Source: a bacterium HR19 (GTDB lineage Bacteria > Calescibacteriota > Calescibacteriia > Calescibacteriales > Calescibacteriaceae). From it: 64,000 bases of DNA. Made by a program: the position numbers and the translations under genes. Under the pieces are notes generated by a model. That model was given only the letters and a program-made list of their open reading frames with translations. It was not told the origin of the DNA and did no database searches. The first letter of the stretch is position 1; every line of letters starts with the position of its first letter. The DNA lies in NCBI GenBank assembly GCA_002898315.1, contig BEHV01000003.1:62001-126000 (forward strand), given 5' to 3'. This document shows positions 25,714 to 34,926 of this stretch, one piece after another.

Positions 25714-26403
25714 CTAACCCGATTCAATTCCGAAAAACCTTTTTATATTCTCATAATCTTCGTATGTATTTATGTTCATAAAAATTATTTGTGGCTCTCC
25801 GAATTTTTCAATATCTTTTTCACCAAGGAAAATTTTTCTTTTTGAGTTTTCAATTATAGATTTCAAAGATAATTCTTTTTTCTCTATTGATTTTTCTATA
25901 TCTTCAATCTCGCTTTTTGGTACATAGCACGGGAGCGGATAAATTATCCTCCCGATCCGAGTTGCAACGAACGAGGTCCGCAACTTATAACCTACTTTTA
26001 CAAGGAAATCTACAAAATGAGGTGGAACAAGGGGCATATCAACTGCGACAAAGACAATTCCATCAAATTGAGTGATTTTAAGAGCAGAATATATACCGAC
26101 AGCAGGACCCATATAATCTAAAACATCTCGCACAACCTGCACTCCCTCTGATCTGAGCTTTTCAATTTTTTCATCGGTCAGATGTCTATCAACGACTATG
26201 ACTTTGTTTTTGAAATTTTTTATTTTCTCAAACGATATTTCAAGTAATGTTTTCCCTCCAATTTTCAAAAATCTTTTATCATTTCCGAAGCGTTTTGACC
26301 GACCGCCCGCAAGAACCGCACCTGCCACACTATCATTTATCAAATTCTCTTCATTCTCTTCCTTTCTCAAACCCACCTGAAATCCGCTTTTTATACCCGA
26401 CAT
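25714..26403 (-). CDS. mobA: Molybdenum cofactor guanylyltransferase
   Basis: Attaches GMP to molybdenum cofactor to form the MGD form needed by DMSO-reductase-family enzymes. The nucleotide-binding signature is AGAVLAGGRSKRFGNDKRFL at residues 27-46, followed by VVDRHLTDEKIEKL and VAVDMPLVPPHFVDFL (metal-binding Asp). 229 residues. Its presence fits the two MGD-type proteins encoded by the adjacent operon. It follows the acyl-CoA synthetase gene by 18 nt on the same strand. Confidence 0.9.
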   Translation of the reverse strand: MSGIKSGFQVGLRKEENEENLINDSVAGAVLAGGRSKRFGNDKRFLKIGGKTLLEISFEKIKNFKNKVIVVDRHLTDEKIEKLRSEGVQVVRDVLDYMGPAVGIYSALKITQFDGIVFVAVDMPLVPPHFVDFLVKVGYKLRTSFVATRIGRIIYPLPCYVPKSEIEDIEKSIEKKELSLKSIIENSKRKIFLGEKDIEKFGEPQIIFMNINTYEDYENIKRFFGIESG

Positions 26404-26421
26404 TTTTTCAAATCATCAAAA

Positions 26422-27975
26422 TCAATTCGTTTCAGCAAGCTTTTTGAGTTCAGCCCTATTTATCTTACCGGTAGGAGTAAGAGGAATATGATGGACAACC
26501 TCAACATCTTTTATCCTTATGTGAGGTCCGATGAGCTTTGAAACCCTATCAGAAATAATCTTCTGTAAATTATTTTCTGTAAAACTGAAACCGCCTTTTA
26601 ACTTTATAAATATCTTTATAACATTGCCTCTTATGTCATCTTTTTTCGGAAACGCAGCGCAACCCTCAACAAAATTAAGAGATAAAACCGCTCTCTCAAC
26701 CTCTTCAAGAGATATTCTATATCCCGAAACCTTTATGATATTATCTTTCCTCCCAAGATAGAAAAAGTATCCGTCTTCATCTCTTCTCGCAAAGTCCCCC
26801 GTTCTATATAAACCATTATAGAGTTTATCTCCAAAACCTTCATCAAGATAGCCAAGCATAAGAATAGGAGAGAAAACAGTTATACATATTTCTCCTTCTT
26901 TGCCCGGTTCTTGTAATTCGTGCAAATTATCATCGAGCAGAACAACTTTCAGTCCCGGGGGTGGCTTTCCAACAGAGCCATCTTTAACTGGGAAAAAACT
27001 CGGAGCATTAACCAGAATGGGTCCCGCTTCGGTTTGACTGTAAAACTCAATCAGAGGAATTTTCAAAACCTCTTTCACCCACTCGTGGAGGTCTTTGCCG
27101 GCACTCTCACCAGCGCTCAGAAGTTTTTTTATTGGCAGACCGTAAAGCTCTTTCTCGGGAACACTCGCTCTTATCTGCCTCAAAGCAGACGGAGGGAAAA
27201 AAGCGGTGGTAACTCCCATATCTTTTATTACTCTCACCACAATATCAGGATCAAATTTTTTTGGTCTGAAAAGCAGAAAAGGTATTTTCAATCTCATTGC
27301 AGGATAAGGTCCATAGAACATTCCAGCCATCCATCCCCAATCGGCGATATCCCATATAAAATCTCTTTCTGAAAGAGGGAAGCACATATACGAGAATATT
27401 TCTGTTCTTGCGATAAGGATTCTGTGAGCGTGTAGAACTCCTTTTGCGGTCCCTTCTGACCCAGAAGTGAAAAGAAGTATTGCAGGATCGTCAAAAAAAG
27501 TTCTTTCTCCCGAGAAAGATTTAGATTGTTTCACGATTTCCTCAACTCTGAAAATATTTACGACCTCAGCAGGAATACCGAGGTCTTTCAACACCTCTCT
27601 TACTTTTTCCTCGTTTTCATCGTCAGCAAAAATGATTTTTGGGAGACCTTTTTTTATTCTTGATTTTAAAAGTTCTGTTCCGAGGAGGTGTGATATGGGC
27701 ATAACGACTCCGCCGACAAGATATGTTGCGATATGTATAAAGACGACCTCTGGAACAACTCGCGATACAATAGCCACTCTATCTTTCGGTTTTATTTTAC
27801 TCTTCAAAAAACCTGCGAGCTTTTGCGAAAACTCACGAAGTTGAGAATATTTTACCTCAAGCTTCTTTTCGGAGTCAAGAAAAACGAAAGCGAGTTTATT
27901 ATCGTCTTTGCAGGAAAGCATATCTCTACCCATATTGTAAAAATAAGGAATCTTCAACATCTGACTTCCCGCCAT
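26422..27975 (-). CDS. AMP-forming acyl-CoA synthetase
   Basis: Adenylate-forming enzyme (ANL superfamily), 517 residues. Motifs in order: P-loop-like LLFTSGSEGTAKGVLHAHR at about 168-186; YSQTEAGP near 317-324; hinge and AMP-binding YRTGDFARRDEDGYFFYLGR then KDNIIKVSGYRIS; and the catalytic lysine in LTPTGKINR near the C-terminus. It probably activates an acetate-like or medium-chain carboxylate to the CoA thioester, but specificity is not readable. It lies at the head of the run that leads into mobA-moaA and may share its transcript. Confidence 0.88.
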   Translation of the reverse strand: MAGSQMLKIPYFYNMGRDMLSCKDDNKLAFVFLDSEKKLEVKYSQLREFSQKLAGFLKSKIKPKDRVAIVSRVVPEVVFIHIATYLVGGVVMPISHLLGTELLKSRIKKGLPKIIFADDENEEKVREVLKDLGIPAEVVNIFRVEEIVKQSKSFSGERTFFDDPAILLFTSGSEGTAKGVLHAHRILIARTEIFSYMCFPLSERDFIWDIADWGWMAGMFYGPYPAMRLKIPFLLFRPKKFDPDIVVRVIKDMGVTTAFFPPSALRQIRASVPEKELYGLPIKKLLSAGESAGKDLHEWVKEVLKIPLIEFYSQTEAGPILVNAPSFFPVKDGSVGKPPPGLKVVLLDDNLHELQEPGKEGEICITVFSPILMLGYLDEGFGDKLYNGLYRTGDFARRDEDGYFFYLGRKDNIIKVSGYRISLEEVERAVLSLNFVEGCAAFPKKDDIRGNVIKIFIKLKGGFSFTENNLQKIISDRVSKLIGPHIRIKDVEVVHHIPLTPTGKINRAELKKLAETN

Positions 27976-28087
27976 AAATTCCTATATAATTTGTAGATTT
28001 TCCGAGTATGAAGTTGAAATTTTTAGCTTAATCAGAGTTTTTGATTTGGATTTTTTCAGCAAAGAAAAGCGAGCAGTTCTTTCATTA

Positions 28088-28822
28088 TTAATCTGGAAAT
28101 TTCAGCTCTTTGAGAAATTGTGAGAGAACTTCTTTCTCCACAGAAAAGACATAGCGTGATGCCCTGATACCCATATCAACGAGTTCGTCAAACACCTCTC
28201 TTGTCATAAAACCGCCGTTTTCTACTCCACCCTGAACCTCTATTATTTCTCCCCTACCTGTTGAAACAACGGTTATATCGCACTCGGCTTCTGAGTCCTC
28301 AGCGTATGTGAGGTCAACCATCTTCTCTCCTTTTACTATACCGCAGGACACAGCAGAGACCATTCTTCTTATCGGAAATTTGACAAAAATACCATCTTCC
28401 CAGAGCTTATAAAGAGCGATAAACAAAGAGATGTATCCACCTATTATAGATGCACATCTTGTACTACCGTCTGCTTGAATCACATCGCAATCTATCGCCA
28501 CTGTTCTTTCACCTAAAAGTGTCAGGTCGCAGACAGACCTCAAAGCTCTGCCTATTATTCTTTGCAGCTCGTAGCTCCTTCCCGACTGAGTTCTTGATGT
28601 CCTCGTATCAACGGACCTCGGAAGCATAGAGTACTCAGCAAATATCCAACCCATTCCCTTTTCTCTTGCGAAAGGAGGGACTGAGTTCAGTATAGAGGCA
28701 GTGCATATAACTCTTGTGTCGCCAAGAGAGATAAGGCATGAACCTTCTGCCCACTTTATGTAGTTTATTTCAACAGAAATTTTTCTTATCTCATCTGGTT
28801 TCCGCCCGTCTCCCCTTACCAT
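28088..28822 (-). CDS. rph: Ribonuclease PH
   Basis: Phosphorolytic 3'-5' exoribonuclease that trims tRNA 3' ends. 244 residues. The opening MVRGDGRKPDEIR, then GSCLISLGDTRVICTA, RSYELQRIIGRALRS (phosphate-binding Arg), TVAIDCDVIQADGSTRCASI and VDLTYAEDSEAECDI are all family signatures. A -10-like TAATTT lies 8 nt before the ATG. It is divergent from ccmE with a 134-bp gap. Confidence 0.97.
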   Translation of the reverse strand: MVRGDGRKPDEIRKISVEINYIKWAEGSCLISLGDTRVICTASILNSVPPFAREKGMGWIFAEYSMLPRSVDTRTSRTQSGRSYELQRIIGRALRSVCDLTLLGERTVAIDCDVIQADGSTRCASIIGGYISLFIALYKLWEDGIFVKFPIRRMVSAVSCGIVKGEKMVDLTYAEDSEAECDITVVSTGRGEIIEVQGGVENGGFMTREVFDELVDMGIRASRYVFSVEKEVLSQFLKELKFPD

Positions 28823-28956
28823 AAATTCTTAAATTAGAAAAAAATAATGAGCAGGAATAAAAAGTGGCAAAAAATTGAAAAATTGGACTCCGAAGAAGAA
28901 TAAGTTTCAGAAAATCTGAGCAAGATAGTAAATTCCATAATAATATTTTTTAAAGA

Positions 28957-29349
28957 ATGAATAAGAGCTTTGCACTTGCATTTTTAGTCGTTTCTGTTGT
29001 ATCAGCATATCTTATAATAAGCGGAGTGAAAGAAAGCGTTGAGTTCTACATCACCCCGAAAGAGCTTTTTTCAAATCCCAAAAAATACGAGGAAAAAAGA
29101 TTAAGAGTCGGAGGTTATGTCTCTTCTCTTACGGCAGATGGGCTTGATTATTTCTTCGTCCTGACAGATGGAGAGTTCTCAATAAGCGTCACTTTCACAG
29201 GAGTCCCCCCAGACCTATTTGGAAAAGCCAAAGGAGCAATTGTTGAGGGATTTTGGGATAAAGAAAAAAAGATTTTTGTCGCAAAAAAAATAATGGCAAA
29301 GCACAGCGAAGAATACCACCCACCAGAAATAAAAATTGAGAGAAGGTAA
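28957..29349 (+). CDS. ccmE: Cytochrome c maturation heme chaperone CcmE
   Basis: Periplasmic heme chaperone of System I cytochrome c maturation. 130 residues: a single N-terminal membrane anchor (about 5-23), an OB-fold domain, and the heme-binding motif AKHSEEYHPPE with His116 as the covalent heme attachment residue and Tyr120 behind it. No other ccm genes are adjacent, so the remaining System I genes must lie elsewhere. It is consistent with the several c-type cytochromes at 12965-16002. Upstream there is TAATAT 10 nt before the ATG and no Shine-Dalgarno. Confidence 0.93.
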   Translation: MNKSFALAFLVVSVVSAYLIISGVKESVEFYITPKELFSNPKKYEEKRLRVGGYVSSLTADGLDYFFVLTDGEFSISVTFTGVPPDLFGKAKGAIVEGFWDKEKKIFVAKKIMAKHSEEYHPPEIKIERR

Positions 29350-29459
29350 AAATCAAATATTACCGTTCTTTATCGTGTCAAATATTTTCTCGCAAGCTTT
29401 CTTTTAATTGAAAAATGATTAACTTTCTATGTTGAAAATAATTCCAAAGTCCAAATGAA

Positions 29460-30539
29460 ATGTCGCTTGGAATATACAAAGAGGAGTTTCCTATAAAAGA
29501 CACAGGAGATAAAGAGGCAAAGTACTACATAAAACGAGAAGACGGGCTCACCGTAAAGTGTTTTCTATGTCCGCAGGGATGCGAAATAAAAGACGGAGAA
29601 GAAGGAAAATGTCTTGTGAGAGTGAATAAGGGCGGGAAACTCTGGGCTACCTCCTACGGTAAAATTGGAGCAATAAACCTTGACCCAATAGAGAAAAAAC
29701 CACTCTTCCACTACTTCCCAACGTATAAGATTCTTTCTGTGGGAGGAGTCGGATGCAATTTTTCGTGCAAATTCTGTCAGAACTGGGAGCTTGTTGAAGG
29801 AGTTGTTCCCGTAAGAGAACTTCCTCCAGACAAACTCGCTTACCTTGCAGTAAAACTCAAAGAGAAAAGGAATTTAGGAGTTGCCTTCACCTATAATGAA
29901 CCCACAATATGGTTTGAGTACATAATAGATACCGCAAAAATACTGAAAGAATTAGAACCCGAGATGAAAGTTGTTATGATAACAAACGGATACATAAGTG
30001 CAAAACCTCTTGAAGAACTCTGCGAGTACGTTTCCGCTATGAATATAGATTTCAAGTTCGCAAAAGAAGAATACTACAAGGAAATAAGCGATGCACACTT
30101 TAAACCTGTTCTCTCCACAATAAAAAGAACATGGGAAATATTCAAATCAACAGGTAAACCATTCATTGAGCTAACATACCTTGTCATAACAGGCGTGAAT
30201 GATACCGAAGCAGATTTTGAAAAGATAACAGATTTCGTGGCTGAGATAAGTCCATATATACCATTTCACATATCAAGATTTTTCCCTCACTTTTTGATGA
30301 GTGATAGACCTCCGACCCCTATCAGAACTCTGGAAAAAGCATACGAGATAGCGAAGAAAAAGTTAAAGTATGTTTATGTTGGTAATGTGTGGGGAAATGA
30401 AGGAGAGCATACTTATTGCCCCAGCTGTGGGAAAATACTCATAAAAAGATATAGCTTCACTTCTCAGATAGTCGGAATAAAAGATGGAAAATGCGCAAAC
30501 TGCGGTGAAAAATTCTTCGGTGTCTTAGAATTAAATTAA
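29460..30539 (+). CDS. AmmeMemoRadiSam-system radical SAM enzyme
   Basis: Radical SAM protein, 359 residues, of the PflA-like group found with AMMECR1 and Memo homologues. An N-terminal cysteine box (C34, C37, C41, C51) precedes a conserved linker (IGAINLDPIEKKPLFHYFP). The SAM cluster motif is C99-x3-C103-x2-C106 (GCNFSCKFCQNW). A C-terminal zinc ribbon has CPSCG and CANCG pairs. AMMECR1 and Memo genes are not visible nearby. The biochemical substrate of this group is not established to my knowledge. Confidence 0.9.
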   Translation: MSLGIYKEEFPIKDTGDKEAKYYIKREDGLTVKCFLCPQGCEIKDGEEGKCLVRVNKGGKLWATSYGKIGAINLDPIEKKPLFHYFPTYKILSVGGVGCNFSCKFCQNWELVEGVVPVRELPPDKLAYLAVKLKEKRNLGVAFTYNEPTIWFEYIIDTAKILKELEPEMKVVMITNGYISAKPLEELCEYVSAMNIDFKFAKEEYYKEISDAHFKPVLSTIKRTWEIFKSTGKPFIELTYLVITGVNDTEADFEKITDFVAEISPYIPFHISRFFPHFLMSDRPPTPIRTLEKAYEIAKKKLKYVYVGNVWGNEGEHTYCPSCGKILIKRYSFTSQIVGIKDGKCANCGEKFFGVLELN

Positions 30540-30597
30540 TAAAAATGGTGGAGAAAAATGAAAGACACGGATTCATCTTCGCTTACACTAAAAATTG

Positions 30598-30603
30598 TAA
30601 AAT
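30598..30603 (+). promoter_or_regulatory. -10-like box before the methyltransferase gene
   Basis: TAAAAT ends 6 nt before the ATG at 30610, with no Shine-Dalgarno between, suggesting a leaderless restriction-modification transcript. The -35 is weak. Confidence 0.4.
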
Positions 30604-30609
30604 GTTAGG

Positions 30610-31524
30610 ATGAATCATGGGGTATTCGCTGTGAATGAGATGGAAGCAAAAGATATAAAGATAAAAACAAATACAAATATAAGTAATATAGAGCCGTTGA
30701 AAAACAAAGAAGAGAAAATATTCTTTTCTGCAATAGAAGGAAGGCTTAAGATAATCCACGACGATTTTTTAACAACAAATCTGATTGAGGAAAACTCAAT
30801 TGATTTAATAGTGACTTCCCCACCATATAATGTAGATATTCACTATAATTCGTTTAAGGATGATATTCCATATGAAAAATATCTTGAATTTACAGAAAAA
30901 TGGTTAACAAAGGCATATCTACTAATGAAGCCAGATGGAAGAATATGTCTCAATATACCTTTGGATAAAAGTAAAGGAAGGAAAGAAGCAGGTTTTCAAA
31001 GTGTTTATGTTGATATTGTAAATATTGCTAAAAAAGTTGGTTGGAAATATTTCTCAACAATAATATGGAACGAGCAAAATATTTCAAGACGAACTGCTTG
31101 GGGTTCCTGGCTCTCCGCATCTGCACCTTATGTCATTGCTCCTGTTGAGATGATCGTAGTCCTATACAAAAAAAGATGGAAAAAACTCAGTGGTAGCAAA
31201 AAGTCAGACATATCAAAAGAGGAGTTTATGGAGTGGACTAACGGTGTTTGGACATTTATGGGGGAAAGTAAAAAGAGAGTTGGACATCCTGCACCCTTCC
31301 CCGTAGAACTTCCAAGAAGATGTATTAAGCTCTTCTCTTTTGTAGACGATACTGTCCTTGACCCTTTTTTGGGAAGTGGAACTACTTTAATAGCGTGTGC
31401 ACTTACAGGAAGAAAGGGAATAGGTATAGAAATTGACAAAAATTATTGTGAAATAGCAAAACAAAGATTGATAAATGAAGCAAAAATCAACCAACTCAGG
31501 CTTGATGTTATCCAAAAGAGGTAA
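30610..31524 (+). CDS. Site-specific DNA methyltransferase, beta class
   Basis: Amino-methyltransferase (N4-cytosine or N6-adenine), 304 residues. The catalytic motif TSPPYN (69-74) comes before the SAM-binding motif (DPFLGSGTTLIACALTGRKG, then GIEIDKNYCEIA), the order that defines the beta class. SPPY is commoner among N4-cytosine enzymes. It is followed after 4 nt by an HNH nuclease gene, making a two-gene restriction-modification unit. The recognition site cannot be read. Confidence 0.9.
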   Translation: MNHGVFAVNEMEAKDIKIKTNTNISNIEPLKNKEEKIFFSAIEGRLKIIHDDFLTTNLIEENSIDLIVTSPPYNVDIHYNSFKDDIPYEKYLEFTEKWLTKAYLLMKPDGRICLNIPLDKSKGRKEAGFQSVYVDIVNIAKKVGWKYFSTIIWNEQNISRRTAWGSWLSASAPYVIAPVEMIVVLYKKRWKKLSGSKKSDISKEEFMEWTNGVWTFMGESKKRVGHPAPFPVELPRRCIKLFSFVDDTVLDPFLGSGTTLIACALTGRKGIGIEIDKNYCEIAKQRLINEAKINQLRLDVIQKR

Positions 31525-31528
31525 AAAT

Positions 31529-32122
31529 ATGACCAAAGAAAAAATCACAATTGCGGACTTGATTATGGAGTATTTTAAAAAGCACCCTAAGAAAGATTTA
31601 CCCCACGGACCGGTAGTGGATTATGTGGAGAAAAAATATCTTAAACTTTATGGTAAAAAGCCAAGAGATACATGGAGACAAATACGCAGATTACATCAAG
31701 AAGGAATATTAATAAAAGTTAGGAAAGGCGTATATAGATACGATCCAGATTATGTTCAACATAAGGAACTGTATGAATTTCCACCCGAGGTAAAAGAGGA
31801 AATTTTCAAAAGAGACGGTTATAGATGCGTGGTTTGTGGAAGAGGCAGAGAGGATGGAGTTGAAATTCATGCTGACCATAAAATACCCATTGATAAAGGT
31901 GGCACAAACACCGTAGATAACGGACAAACTCTCTGCTCTGAACATAACCTCCTTAAAAAAACATACTCTCAAACAGAGTTTGGAAAAAGATTTCTAATCA
32001 AGCTCTATAAAGATGCAGTAAAGAAAGGCGATGAGAAAATGATAAAATTCTGCAAGGAAATTTTTGATGTCTACAACAAATATGATATTAACAGCCATAT
32101 AAAAAGACCTGATAAAGAATAA
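31529..32122 (+). CDS. HNH endonuclease, probable restriction enzyme
   Basis: About 197 residues. The N-terminal half (about 5-80) resembles a winged-helix specificity domain (DTWRQIRRLHQEGILIKVRKG). The C-terminal half has an HNH zinc-type core: RCVVCGRG, EIHADHKIPIDKGG, NTVDNGQTLC and SEHN. I chose the ATG at 31529 because AGAGGT precedes it and it starts just after the methyltransferase stop; an in-frame ATG at 31475 would overlap. Pairing with the methyltransferase suggests a type II restriction partner. Confidence 0.85.
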   Translation: MTKEKITIADLIMEYFKKHPKKDLPHGPVVDYVEKKYLKLYGKKPRDTWRQIRRLHQEGILIKVRKGVYRYDPDYVQHKELYEFPPEVKEEIFKRDGYRCVVCGRGREDGVEIHADHKIPIDKGGTNTVDNGQTLCSEHNLLKKTYSQTEFGKRFLIKLYKDAVKKGDEKMIKFCKEIFDVYNKYDINSHIKRPDKE

Positions 32123-32189
32123 TATGGAGCCTCTGCTTAACATCAAACATACCTCCATGCTTCACCCCGTCCAAATCAAACAAAGCTGA

Positions 32190-32411
32190 ATTCTTATCTT
32201 ATTCATCTATGACCCAAGTGAATGCAGACCAATTGCTATAATATCATCAAAAGCAACCCTACGAGAAAGAATCGCTCAAACAGGTTATTGGAACTTAAAA
32301 CTAAAAAGCAGTGATGTAACAAAAAAGCGAAAAAGTAAAACTGATAGACGACTTCATCAACGATTTGAAAAAATTAACCTCACAATAGATCTTTCTAATC
32401 TAATAATCTAA
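32190..32411 (+). pseudogene. Remnant of a restriction-endonuclease-like gene
   Basis: An open frame without a start codon encodes about 73 residues, including YDPSECRPIAIISSKATL, RERIAQTGYWNLKL and a basic tail. A Ser-Lys-(Ala/Thr)-(Ser/Thr)-Leu-Arg-Glu-Arg block followed by a Tyr-Trp-x-Leu-Lys-Leu block resembles the C-terminal catalytic part of some type II restriction enzymes. That assignment is from memory of family patterns. The frame is closed by TGA at 32187, so the 5' part is lost. It lies just after an intact methyltransferase/HNH pair. Confidence 0.4.
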
Positions 32412-32472
32412 AAAATACAAAAAACAAGTTAATAACAAAATGAAAATTCATCAATTATAAATTTTCAACTTA

Positions 32473-34881
32473 ATGGAGAAAATCTGCAAATCTCAAATAA
32501 AAAAGCTCGCAATAGCTTTACTCATAACTTCTCTCATAAACACATATTATATTTTCTCTCCATATCTTATTCAGAAATCAGAAGCAAAAGAAACAAAAGA
32601 TGATAAAGAAAAAGAACAAGCACAGAAAACAATCAAACAGGTGAAAATAGAAGGTTTAGAGAGAGCAAGCGAAGAATATGTTAGGTCTGTTATTTTAAGC
32701 AGAGAAGGAAAAGAGTTTGACCCCATAACTTTAAGACAAGATATAGAAAGAATCTACAACCTTGAACTTTTTGACGAAGTAAAAGCTGAATTTAAAGAAG
32801 GAACTCTCGTGTTCAAACTCAAAGAAAAGCCCATAATATCTGACATACAAGTTGAAGGCAGAAAAGAACTCAGCGAAGAAAAATTCAAAGAAGTGATGAA
32901 AATGAAAAAAGGCGACTTCCTTGACAGAAGAAAACTCAAAAAACAAATTGACGATATAATAAATGCTTACAAGAAAGAAGGATTCATATTCACAAAAGTC
33001 ACCCCACAGATTGAACTCTTACCACAAAACAGAGCAAATGTTAAACTGAAAATAAAAGAAGGAGAAAAGTATTATGTAAAAAAAATAGTTTTCTCCGGCT
33101 CACAAAAAGTTGAAGAAGAACAAAATCTAAAATACCTCCAAACCAAAGAAACCTCAACACTCAAAAGAATTATAGGAGAAGGAAAATTAGACCTGACTTC
33201 ACTTGAAGTAGATAAAGATAACCTCAGAAACTCTTATCTTGATTCAGGATTTATAGACGCTGAAATAAAAAGTCCAACTGTGATTTTCAACCCGGCAAGA
33301 GAAGAAACTCTCATATTTTTCAGAGTATCAGAAGGTCCAAGATACAAAATAAAATCAGTTGATGTAGAAGGAGATATGCTCTTTAAAAAAAGTCAGATAA
33401 AAGAAAATCTCAAAACAGAAGAAGGAGAATACTTTTCAAGAAAAAAAGTTGTTGAAGATATAGATTGGCTATCAAGCTTATATCAAGATATAGGATTCGC
33501 ACAGGTGAGAGTAAATCCGCTAATATCAAAAAACATTGAAGAAGGAAAAGAAGAAGGTGAAGTATCTTTGACATATCAGATAAACAAAGGAAACATATTC
33601 TACATAAGAAGGATAAACATAACAGGCAACACGAGAACGAGGGACTTTGTTATAAGAAGATACTTCTCTCTCCTTGAAGGGCAGATATTCTCACGAACAT
33701 CTATAATGAAAAGCTACATAGAACTTATGAGAACGGGATTTTTTGAAAAGGTAGATATAAACCCCGTATTTTTGCAAGATGGAAAAGTAGATCTAGACAT
33801 TGAAGTGAAAGAAGGAAGAGTAGGAGCAGTATCTCTGGGAGGCGGATTTTCTCCTCAATTTGGCAACTTTTTCCAATCGCTATTTCTTCTCTTTCAGGGG
33901 CAAATATCAAATTTTAGGGGATTGGGACAAAACCTCGGTATATACCTCGCAATAGGCGGTGGATTTGCTTTCTTCAACTTCTTCTTCCAAGATGACCACG
34001 CTTTTGACACCGACTACATAATGGGAGTCAATCTTTTCAGATACCAGAGTTTCTTCCTCCCTTTCCTCAAAATATCAACCGGAGGAAAATTCAACACGGG
34101 ACTTTTCTTAACAGAAAGAACAAAATTCATACTCTCTCCGGGAATGGAAATACTTGATGTATATGACAGAAGAACAGGAGGAAGAATTCCTTTCTATCAA
34201 GATGATATAGGAGCTGGATTTTTCAGAAGCAATTCAAGGTTTCTGCGAGCAGAAATAAGAAACGACACAAGAGATAACATATTTGCACCAACACGAGGCA
34301 AAAACATAATCTTGTGGAGCAAAATAGGCGGAGTTTTCGGTGGAGACCTATACTTTGTGAAAGCCGGAATCGCCTCTTCTTTCTTCTTCCCACTAAAATG
34401 GGGATTGGTCTTCTCTCAGAACATAAGAATAGGATTAGGTGGGGGACTAACATCTTCAAGGTTTCTGCCATACCCTGAAAGGTTCTTCGCCGGCGGAATT
34501 TACTCAATCCGCGGATTTGACTACTTCTCGCTCGGTCCAAAAAGACAGTACATATCTCCCTCCGGAGTAGTATCACAAATAGTTCTCGGAGGCAATAAAT
34601 CTGTTATCTCAAACTTTGAACTCGTACTCCCCGTTTCAAAGCAAATAGGATTATTTATCGTTCTCTTTTCAGATGTCGGACAGGTCTTCGCAGAATATCA
34701 GAACATAAACCCAGCAGATTTCAGGGCTTCTTACGGAGTTGAGATAAGATGGATTTCTCCTTTCGGACCAATAAGGTTATCGTTCGGACTCCCTCTTATA
34801 AAGAAAAAGGGAGATACTTTGAGGTTGTTTGACTTTTCTCTCGGGCTATTTACTTTCTACCCTGAACTTGAAGAATATTAA
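32473..34881 (+). CDS. bamA: Outer membrane assembly factor BamA (Omp85)
   Basis: 802 residues. After an N-terminal hydrophobic segment (about 12-32) come tandem POTRA domains. Signs of these are VKIEGLERASEEYVRSVI, IQVEGRKELSEEKFKEV, FSGSQKVEEEQNL, DVEGDMLFKKSQIKENL and INITGNTRTRDFVIRR. Then follows the 16-stranded barrel (surface-antigen domain) with RFFAGGIYSIRGF, the conserved lid-lock Arg-Gly-Phe motif, and the terminal strand. It folds barrel proteins into the outer membrane and proves a diderm envelope. The adjacent gene is an SDR rather than skp or lpxD. Confidence 0.96.
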   Translation: MEKICKSQIKKLAIALLITSLINTYYIFSPYLIQKSEAKETKDDKEKEQAQKTIKQVKIEGLERASEEYVRSVILSREGKEFDPITLRQDIERIYNLELFDEVKAEFKEGTLVFKLKEKPIISDIQVEGRKELSEEKFKEVMKMKKGDFLDRRKLKKQIDDIINAYKKEGFIFTKVTPQIELLPQNRANVKLKIKEGEKYYVKKIVFSGSQKVEEEQNLKYLQTKETSTLKRIIGEGKLDLTSLEVDKDNLRNSYLDSGFIDAEIKSPTVIFNPAREETLIFFRVSEGPRYKIKSVDVEGDMLFKKSQIKENLKTEEGEYFSRKKVVEDIDWLSSLYQDIGFAQVRVNPLISKNIEEGKEEGEVSLTYQINKGNIFYIRRINITGNTRTRDFVIRRYFSLLEGQIFSRTSIMKSYIELMRTGFFEKVDINPVFLQDGKVDLDIEVKEGRVGAVSLGGGFSPQFGNFFQSLFLLFQGQISNFRGLGQNLGIYLAIGGGFAFFNFFFQDDHAFDTDYIMGVNLFRYQSFFLPFLKISTGGKFNTGLFLTERTKFILSPGMEILDVYDRRTGGRIPFYQDDIGAGFFRSNSRFLRAEIRNDTRDNIFAPTRGKNIILWSKIGGVFGGDLYFVKAGIASSFFFPLKWGLVFSQNIRIGLGGGLTSSRFLPYPERFFAGGIYSIRGFDYFSLGPKRQYISPSGVVSQIVLGGNKSVISNFELVLPVSKQIGLFIVLFSDVGQVFAEYQNINPADFRASYGVEIRWISPFGPIRLSFGLPLIKKKGDTLRLFDFSLGLFTFYPELEEY

Positions 34882-34926
34882 ACAACACAAATTTAATGGC
34901 TAACTTTTTTATGAAAGCAGGCAAAC

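Noticed and set aside
32124-32189. A 21-codon frame starting ATGGAGCCTCTG after the HNH gene
   Set aside because: Too short, no recognised family and no downstream continuation; more likely debris around the restriction-gene fossil.
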